Assembly (NCBI GenBank): GCA_028752905.1
Contig: JAQNBH010000007.1
Coordinates: forward strand, 20,337,938 to 20,401,937
DNA from: Cladorhizidae sp. MBARI D1340-BT2
Lineage: Eukaryota > Porifera > Demospongiae > Poecilosclerida > Cladorhizidae
DNA length: 64,000 nt
Direction of reading: 5' to 3'
Positions 57,185 through 64,000 of this stretch are shown in pieces (the first letter of the stretch is position 1; the number at the start of each line of letters is the position of its first letter). The position numbers and the translations under genes were made by a program. The notes beneath the pieces were generated by a model. It did not search any database. It had not been told where the DNA came from and saw only the letters and a program-made list of their open reading frames with translations.

Positions 57185-60100
57185 CTGGTAAAAAACAAAG
57201 ACCATAAATAGTCATCCAATGGGTGAACAAGTTATCGCAAACACACGTCATTTCAAGTATTTGCTGATTCTGCAGCGATTGCAATTTCAACAATTATCAA
57301 CACTTAGAATTGGATGAAATCAGCAAAAAGGATGGTACAAAGGGGGGAAGTTCACAATCGGAGTACACACACCACAATGGATATAGAAAGTTTTCTTTGG
57401 AACCTAATCACGCTGATTAAGTTTCAGTTGCAAGTTCACAATCGGAGTACACACCGCAATGGATATAGAAAGTTTTCTTTGGTACCTAATCACACTGATT
57501 AAGTTTCAGTTTCTCTCACCTACGAGGTGGAGGTTTTGCAGATGTCTGAGGGCTTGTAGTTGTCTGGGTGGAAAACAAACCACTTACTGCATTCCCAATA
57601 ATAGAAAACAGCCAAACTACAAAGCTGAATACGCTGATCAAGGCAGTCCACACTGCATTGGGACTCCCAGGGGACCTCTGCAAAACAAAGATTACGACAT
57701 AATCATTTAAATTATGGACATATATACCACTTGGTTAAAACCAAATTTGAGATATTTTGCATTTTATGACATCAGCTAAAGAACTAATTCACCATACAGC
57801 CGGAAATGTTGAAGGTCAGAATAATTGATAGCGGCTCAGATAGTAAAACTTGGCAGGGATGGTGGAGTGAGGTGGATCGACAAGATCCAGCGGAGCTATG
57901 GATGGCTTCGAATTTGTTAGGTATGAGAGGCCACCATATATGCTGACCTATGTATATACTTTAGGAAAGACATCAGAGCTGATCTCTCCTCCTTATATTG
58001 AACTCGAGGGGGGGGAACGCAAGAAAGTGAGCGTGTGCCAGGGGGAAGTGGGCATGCACCAATCCCCTTCAACATTGCTGGCTATGTGGCACCACTCTCA
58101 CTCAACATTGCTGGCTATGTGGCACCACTCTCACTCAACATTGCTGGCTATGTGGCACCACTCTCCCTCAACATTGCTGGCTATGTGGCACCACTCCCCC
58201 TCAACATTGCTGGCTATGTGGCACCACTCTCCCTCAACATTGCTGGCTATGTGGCACAACTCTCCCTCAACATTGCTGGCTATGTGGCACCACTCCCCCT
58301 CAACATGTGGCACCACTCTCCCTCAACATTGCTGGCTATGTGGCACCACTCTCCCTCAACATTGCTGGCTATGTGGCACCACTCTCCCTCAACATTGCTG
58401 GCTATGTGGCACCACTCTCCCTCAACATTGCTGGCTATGTGGCACCACTCTCCCTCAACATTGCTGGCTATGTGGCACCACTCTCCCTCAACATTGCTGG
58501 CTATGTGGCACCACTCTCCCTCAACATTGCTGGCTATGTGGCACCACTCTCCTTCAACATTGCTGGCTATGTGGCACCACTCTCCCTCAACATTGCTGGC
58601 TATGTGGCACCACTCTCCCTCAACATTGCTGGCTATATGGCACCACTCTCCCTCAACATTGCTGGCTATGTGGCACCACTCTCCCTCAACATTGCTGGCT
58701 ATGTGGCACCACTCTCCCTCAACATTGCTGGCTATGTGGCACCACTCTCCCTCAACATTTCTGGCTATGTGGCACCACTCTCCCTCAACATTGCTGGCTA
58801 TGTGGCACCACTCTCCCTCAACATTGCTGGCTATGTGGCACCACTCTCCCTCAACATTGCTGGCTATGTGGCACCACTCTCCCTCAACATTGCTGGCTAT
58901 GTGGCACCACTCTCCCTCAACATTGCTGGCTATGTGGCACCACTCTCCCTCAACATTGCTGGCTATGTGGCACCATTCTCCCTCAACATTGCTGGCTATG
59001 TGGCACCACTCTCCCTCAACATTGCTGGCTATGTGGCACCACTCTCCCTCAACATTGCTGGCTATGTGGCACTCAACATTGCTGGCTATGTGGCACTCAA
59101 CAGATAAACACTTGAAAAAGACCCCAAAACTGCACTGCTCGACCTTATGAACTTTAATAATGACCACTCCACTTGGTGTCAGTTTGAGCTGCTGCATAGA
59201 CAATTGGTCCATATCCGAGGCCAGCTCCTGATGAGGATAGACTCTCACTAAAGAGAAGCTTGCAGAACTGTCCTCAAGCACCTAGGCATAACAGTCGGCA
59301 CCAAAAACATAACACCAATTAGTACCTGAAATATAGCAACCACCAACAAATAGAACAGCACCAACATCAATAGTTTGTACCCATCATCCCGACTACTACA
59401 CTACAGTTATGGAGATGGCTTTGATCAGCACAGTCTCACATCATCATCATAATAATAATAATGCATGCGATAATAATAATAATAACAATAATAATAATAA
59501 CAATAATAATAACAACAATAATAATAATAACAACAACAATAATTAATAAATAATACATGTAATAATAAGATGGAAAATACACAGCACTAATATGGCCTAT
59601 AATAAGTGAGCCAGTGCAAATAAAAATGGAGCTCAGAGAAATACAGAGCATCAGAGCAGAATGAAGCAACGAGAGGTCCAGCTCTGAAAGACAATGCCAG
59701 CAAAGGTTTAATAAATCAATATAACATCAGGAATGCATTCGTATCTAGTAATCGTGGGATCGCACAATTGCTAAGCAACGCTAACAGAGAAAAAGAATGT
59801 GCCTAGCCATCATGAATACCATTACACACTTGTGATATAGACACAAGGTGTTGATCATCACAACATACATACAGTGTATTTACAGAGACTGAACCCTTAG
59901 AGTAGAACATCTCGGGTATACCATGGCTGAGAATAAATACCTCTGCAGCTTTTTCCCTAAGAAGAGCCAGTCCATCTGTGCTGTTGAGTTCAATGACCCT
60001 CGTAGAACCCACGGGCAAGCGCAATTGAATGCGACAACTCCTGGAAGTCAAGCAACACAATATAATGGTCAACGCCTGCCTTTACAGATCTTCTTCTTCT

Positions 60101-62537
60101 TCTAGGAAACCCTCTCAATCCTCACTCCTGTATGGTATTCTGACTAGGTTGTTGAAAAAAGGTTGAAAATTTGCCACATTCTAAAGGAAAGTTAGCCAGA
60201 GTCACCAGTGGGATTCAAACTCTCATAGGAATGGGACTCAACTATCATAGGAATGGGACTCAGACCCTCATAGGAATGGGACTCAATGACTTATAGGAAT
60301 GGGATTCAAAGCCTAAAGCAGCGGGGCCAAGAGCATAAAGCAGTAGACCAGTAAGCTTAAAGCTTAAGCAGGCAGCTCATACCTTGCATTCAATGCAGCG
60401 TGGCTTAAATATGGCTAAGTACAGGAATAGAAGCAGTGCAACTCAAAGCAGGGGACTCCCACCAACGAGGCTAAAAGCTGCCAGTATAAAGTCTATGACA
60501 TTAAATGGTAAAGGGTCATCTACTGGTGTAAGACTTGTTTTCCTATAAGGTCAATCCAATATACTAGTCGTTTGCTTATAAAACAGTCTTGTTCTTAGTA
60601 GTAGTGTTTTGTGGGACTTACTTTGAGGACGACTTGGAAATGGACGTTGATGCTGTTGAGGATGCTTGCTGTCTTTGTCTGAGTGATGCTATGTACACAG
60701 GATACAAGGGAGAGTTAATAGCATTGTTTCACGCTCATTTCCACAAGTTAGTGAGACCACAAATTCTGTTTATCAACAAGCAGTTCTAGATGCTAGTCTT
60801 TAGACCCAACACACCAGAGCGCTGTGATTCCTCCCGTTCTCGTCTATCTTGATCCAATTTTGATCTGACCTGCTCCAGAGCCAACACCTGCTCCTTCTTT
60901 TGCTGCTCTCGCTCCAATAACCAGTGCTTGTTTTGCTTCTCCCTCTGCAGAACACATGAGAGAGATGTCAGTGCTGCTACAACCTTTCCTAGGACATCCC
61001 GGGCATTCCCGGGATATGGACTTGGGACTCTCCCAGGATGTCCCTAGTGAGGATGACCAGTTACGGAGGATGGAATGAACACCTATATGTAGCCCCACCC
61101 CTAGAAAACCACCAGCCTGATCCCTGTCTGGTCCAAGGCCTAGAATAGCATGGTCTGGTCCAAGCCTTAGAATAGCACGGTCTGGTCCTAGGTCTAACCC
61201 TAATTCCTAGTCCAAGCCCTAGAATAGCATGGTCCAGTTCAATCAATAGAATAGCACGGTCCAGTTAAGCCCTAGAACAGTGCTAGCCCTGGATCCTGGT
61301 CCAAGCCCTAGAATAGCATGGTCTGGTCCAAGCCCTAGAATAACACGGCCCGTGAAGCCCTAGAATAGCTCTAGCCCTAAGTCCCCCCTAGTAGCACAGT
61401 CCAGTCAAGCCCTAGAAGCATGGAAGGCCATCCCTCGTTCGTCATAATGGATAAAAGTTTCAGCAAATAGCTCTATCCCTAAGTCCCAGCCCTAGAATAG
61501 CATGATCCGGTCCAAGCGCTCTAGCCTTAAGCCCTGGTCCAAGCCCATGGTCCAGTTCAAGCCATAGAATAGCTCTATCCCTAAGTCCCAGCCCTAGAAT
61601 AGCATGATCCGGTCCAAGCCCTAGAATAGCTCTAGCCGCCCTGGTCCAAGCCCATGGTCCAGTTCAAGCCCTAGAATAGCACAGCCCGATCAAGCCCTAG
61701 AATAGCACAGCCCGATCAAGCCCTAGAATAGCACAGCCCGATCAAGCCCTAGAATAGCTCTAGCCCTAAGTCCTGGTCCAAGCCCTAGAATAGCATCGTC
61801 CGGTCAAGCCCAGGAATAACTCTAGCCCTAAGTCCTGGTCCAAGCCCTAGAATAGCATGGTCTGGTCCAAGCCCTAGAATAGCATCCGGTCCAAGCCCTA
61901 AGGAATTCCTCTAGCCCTAAGTCCTGGCCCAAAACCTGGCTACAGTCGTTGCACTGATTCCAGAAGCCATTAGTTAGTAATCCTCACTAGGAACATTCTG
62001 GGACAGTCACAATCATCCCGAGCATCCTAGAGAGGTTATGGGTCAAAAATACCAAGGTAAACTTGCATGGATCAACTGCACGAAGGGGAAAATCATGATA
62101 AGGATTCATTACAAGGCTATAAGCTATAGCAATGGAGAAGTGCACCTTTCTGAAGTGTACAGTATTATTAAAAATATATGGCTTAACGCTTACGGTTAAA
62201 CAAAACAAAAAATTTTAAGGATGTACCCATGTTGTCCATCCACAACAAGTAAAGACCCATTACCATTTAAACCCATTACCATTTAAAGTCATGTGAGCAA
62301 TATTACAACTACTGTAGCTGCTTTTTAAAAAAAATCGTGTTTGGTGTACACTATTTTAAATGGTAAAGGGTCGTCTTCTGGTTGTGGTCTACATATGTAT
62401 ACACAGTCTTTCCTTTCTTCACTGACAAGTCGGTCCAATACAGTAGTTTGTATTGTTCTTGCACATACCTGCATCTCCTTGGTCTTTGCAATATTCTTCC
62501 CAAGTTCTCTACGCATCTTCTCCTCTTCTTTTCCACT
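57067..62537 (-). CDS. UBXN4: UBX domain-containing protein 4 (erasin), last eight coding exons
   Basis: ER-membrane adaptor that recruits p97/VCP through its UBX domain for ER-associated degradation. Exons: 62469-62537, 60815-60944, 60622-60688, 59941-60040, 59144-59281, 57588-57677, 57520-57563 and 57067-57184, which join to 251 residues plus TGA. Order seen: charged coiled-coil helix (residues 1-66 of this part), Ser/Thr linker, UBX domain (from SCRIQLRLPVGSTR, about residues 90-165), hydrophobic hairpin segment (WTALISVFSFVVWLFSIIGN), Pro/Thr linker and an acidic tail ending YNGNSTQQQ. Human UBXN4 ends WNGNSTQQM. The thioredoxin-like N-terminal half lies right of the window. The UBX loop usually written FPR is YPH here. 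Known from the tail and domain order; not searched. Confidence 0.87.
57348..57510. repeat. 84-bp tandem duplication beside UBXN4 exon G
   Basis: Two copies with AAGTTCACAATCGGAGTACA, ATGGATATAGAAAGTTTTCT and CTGATTAAGTTTCAGTT. Confidence 0.93.
57520..57563 (-). CDS. UBXN4: UBXN4 exon G, 44 bp
   Basis: TTTSPQTSAKPPPR plus two bases, a Pro/Thr linker. The acceptor is TCCACCCAG and the donor GTGAGA. Ten bases after the donor begins an 84-bp tandem duplication. Confidence 0.82.
57588..57677 (-). CDS. UBXN4: UBXN4 exon F, membrane hairpin
   Basis: RSPGSPNAVWTALISVFSFV then VWLFSIIGNA, a hydrophobic segment long enough for the ER hairpin of human UBXN4. The acceptor is TTTTGCAG and the donor GTAAGT. 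Confidence 0.86.
57678..58064 (-). other. UBXN4 intron between exons E and F, unique part
   Basis: No recognised features. Confidence 0.5.
58065..59105. repeat. 33-bp minisatellite, about 31 copies, in-frame with UBXN4 exon E
   Basis: The unit is CTCAACATTGCTGGCTATGT followed by GGCACCACTCTCC. 33 is a multiple of three and all frames are open. On the minus strand it codes EGEWCHIASNV, in the same frame as exon E. It ends 39 bp from the exon E donor. Confidence 0.96.
59144..59281 (-). CDS. UBXN4: UBXN4 exon E, end of UBX domain
   Basis: VLEDSSASFSLVRVYPHQEL, then MDQLSMQQLKLTPSGVVIIK. The p97-contact loop reads VYPHQEL. The donor GTCGAG is weak, and the frame stays open far into the intron, through the 33-bp array. 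Confidence 0.85.
59445..59562. repeat. AAT/AAC microsatellite
   Basis: (AAT)n and (AAC)n runs with interruptions, in the UBXN4 intron between exons D and E. Confidence 0.92.
59941..60040 (-). CDS. UBXN4: UBXN4 exon D, start of UBX domain
   Basis: SCRIQLRLPVGSTRVIELNS then TDGLALLREKAAE, the first strands and helix of the UBX beta-grasp fold. The acceptor is GACTTCCAG and the donor GTATTT. Confidence 0.88.
60215..60312. repeat. 24-bp repeat, about four copies
   Basis: The unit is like CATAGGAATGGGACTCAAAC. Confidence 0.85.
60504..60524. repeat. Single end of MITE family B
   Basis: TTAAATGGTAAAGGGTCATC, identical to the right end of the 20061-20154 copy. No left partner found. Confidence 0.5.
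60622..60688 (-). CDS. UBXN4: UBXN4 exon C
   Basis: Ser/Gln-rich linker ASLRQRQQASSTASTSISKS. It has no close human counterpart, but its phases (1 in, 2 out) and splice sites (GTACATAG, GTAAGT) are exactly what exons B and D require. Confidence 0.75.
60815..60944 (-). CDS. UBXN4: UBXN4 exon B
   Basis: REKQNKHWLLEREQQKKEQV, LALEQVRSKLDQDRREREES, the rest of the coiled-coil helix. The acceptor is TTCTGCAG and the donor GTGTGT, ending in phase 1. Confidence 0.82.
60985..62045. mobile_element. Inverted-repeat element carrying CTAG satellite
   Basis: The left end (60985-61062) includes CCTAGGACATCCC, ATGGACTTGGGACT and CCTAGTGAGGATGACCAGTT. The right end (61975-62045), read on the minus strand, gives CTAGGATGCTCGGGATG and CCTAGTGAGGATTACTAACT. 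Between them about 0.9 kb is satellite of AGCCCTAGAATAGCA with TGGTCTGGTCCA. There is no coding region, so the element is non-autonomous. It lies in the UBXN4 intron between exons A and B. Confidence 0.7.
61080..61930. repeat. CCCTAGAATAGCA-type degenerate satellite
   Basis: Irregular units containing CAAGCCCTAGAATAGCATGG, GTCCGGTCCAAGCCC and CTCTAGCCCTAAGTCC. It forms the interior of the inverted-repeat element. Confidence 0.88.
62254..62372. mobile_element. MITE family B, complete 119-bp copy
   Basis: Terminal inverted repeats GACCCATTACCATTTAAA and TTTAAATGGTAAAGGGTC. The left end is partly duplicated. It lies in a UBXN4 intron next to exon A. Confidence 0.8.
62469..62537 (-). CDS. UBXN4: UBXN4 exon A (first in window)
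   Basis: 23 residues, SGKEEEKMRRELGKNIAKTK then EMQ, part of the charged helix aligned to human EEEQREIKKEIERRKTGKEM. The acceptor is TTCTCTAG and the donor GTATGT. Confidence 0.8.
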
Positions 62538-62639
62538 CTAGAGAAATAAGATAACATTATCTCTGCTTGTACTCTCTTGTATGTATTAAGACTATTGCAA
62601 ATGTCAACACACCCTCGAGGAAATGTTTTTTAATTCTAT

Positions 62640-63400
62640 ACTTGATACACTCAGTAGTATTTTCCTCTAGGCATGGCATTAGATATCCATATTCCACTAA
62701 TACTTAGATATCCATATTCCACTAATACTTAATACACTCACTGCAGTATCTTCCTATAGGCATGGCATTAGATATTCTCCTATTCCACTAATACTTGATA
62801 TACTCACTGTAGTATCTTCCTATAGGCACGGCATTAGATATTCTCCTAATACTTGATATACTCACTGCAGTATTTTCCTATAGGCAAGGCATTACATATT
62901 CCACTAATACTTGATATACTCACTGTAGTATCTCCCTATAGGCATGGCATTAGATATTCTCTCATATTCCACTAATAATACTTGATATATTCACTGAGTA
63001 TCTTCCTATAGGCATGGCATTAGATATTCTCCCATACTCCGCTCTGGTTATCTAATGCCTACCACACATGCATGTAGCCATTAAACTACCACTTTCCAAG
63101 AATTATGGCAACATTTTCCAAGTCAGCAGAAGCAGTTGTTTTGGCTGATGAATCAGTTAAGCAACTTATTGCCAGCACTAAAGCTATGAATACTGCCAAG
63201 ACAACTAGAAGTGACTTAAATGTGTGGTATAGATGGCGTCAGTCCAGACCAACTGGTGGAGCGACTGACCATCTTGTTACATGAAGTATAGTAATGGAAT
63301 GTGGCGAGTTATTTCAGGAGCTCGCGTCTCTACCTTCACAAGCTGAAGGCGAGTGACAATACGAAATGACGTGCCATATTCCAACGACGAATGTGATAAT
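62640..63400 (+). mobile_element. Transposon-like repeat, copy 2
   Basis: About six degenerate tandem copies of the unit with CTTGATATACTCACTG and TAGGCATGGCATTAGATATT are followed by ATG at 63105. This opens MATFSKSAEAVVLADESVKQ, then AMNTAKTTRSDLNVWYRW, then stops. The tail contains TGGAATGTGGCGAG and, inverted, CCATATTCCA. It is the same order as 3798-5440, uninterrupted. Confidence 0.6.
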
Positions 63401-63659
63401 CTCTACTCGACATACTCACTGACTCGTGTAAGAAATTCATCCACTTCCATCTCATGTACAAATTATAATCACCGTCACCATTGTTACCAAACACCTCACT
63501 CAGCACACACCTTCACCAATATCCCACATATTTGAAGTCACAAAAGATATATAAAATGAACTGTGTGCACTGAATAGCAGGCTCTGTCCCTACTCATACC
63601 CAGTAGACTGCCCAGTAGACTGCCTAGTTTGACGGGTAAGTTAGCAAAAATAAATGAAA

Positions 63660-63780
63660 TACTAATAATTACATAAATAATACATAAACATAAACATAAA
63701 TAATAATACATAAAACATAAATAAACATAAATAATACATAAATAATACATAAATAATAAATAGATAAATAAGTAACTAAT
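63660..63780. repeat. AT-rich ATAAATAATACATAA simple sequence
   Basis: Degenerate AAATAATACAT units. Confidence 0.88.
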
Positions 63781-64000
63781 GAGCAATAAATAATGAGCAA
63801 TAGATGATAGCAATAGATGATAGCAATAGATGATAGCAATAGATGATAGCAATAGATGATAGCAATAGATGATAGCAATAGATGATAGCAATAGATGATA
63901 GCAATAGATGATAGCAATAGATGATAGCAATAGATGATAGCAATAGATGATAGCAATAGATGTGAGCAATAGATGATAGCAATAGATGATAGCAATAGAT
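63781..64000. repeat. 13-bp minisatellite, about 17 copies, to window end
   Basis: The unit is GATGATAGCAATA, near perfect, and runs off the right edge. Confidence 0.96.

Noticed and set aside
57898..59150. Plus-strand frames of 266-405 residues over the 33-bp array
   Set aside because: Array translation in all three frames, antisense to UBXN4. Only the minus frame continuous with exon E was kept as a finding.

Overview
This window is nuclear DNA of an animal. Three spliced, conserved eukaryotic genes can be followed through it, with GT-AG introns (one GC-AG), introns from under 100 bp to about 8 kb, and dense micro- and minisatellites. The closest match in style that I can name is a sponge or another early-branching metazoan. 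That rests on one axonemal (cilium) gene, diverged but full-length orthologues, and a degenerate retroelement tail of a kind I associate with sponge and cnidarian genomes. It is inference. I see no bacterial operon, CRISPR array, tRNA or rRNA.

Layout. (1) 1336-32906, minus strand: the first 13 coding exons (488 codons) of CUL1, the scaffold of SCF ubiquitin ligases. Its last third (C-terminal cullin-homology and neddylation region) lies beyond the left edge. (2) 32907-35008: a head-to-head intergenic region with a weak RFX X-box candidate. (3) 35009-56502, plus strand: a complete 17-exon CFAP206 gene (619 residues), a radial-spoke and dynein docking protein of motile cilia. (4) 57067-62537, minus strand: the last eight coding exons (251 residues) of UBXN4, an ER-membrane p97/VCP adaptor of ER-associated degradation. 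Its N-terminal half lies beyond the right edge. CFAP206 and UBXN4 end tail to tail, 564 bp apart. Every exon junction listed keeps frame and residue continuity with the human proteins as I remember them. CUL1 and UBXN4 both belong to the ubiquitin system, but nothing here shows that the three genes act together.

Roughly a third of the window is tandem repeat, nearly all intronic. More than 25 unrelated arrays are present, with units of 13 to 69 bp. The most notable structures are: a 59-bp minisatellite made from the 3' end of CUL1 exon 6 plus its splice donor; a duplicated in-frame donor at the same exon; a 33-bp array that can be read in frame from UBXN4 exon E; an inverted-repeat element filled with CTAG-type satellite; two copies of a long-hairpin MITE; a near-perfect 37-bp-arm hairpin; and a 2.3-kb telomere-like array in CUL1 intron 1. 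I found no new enzymatic system. The interest lies in repeats being born from, and pressing against, splice sites and transposons.
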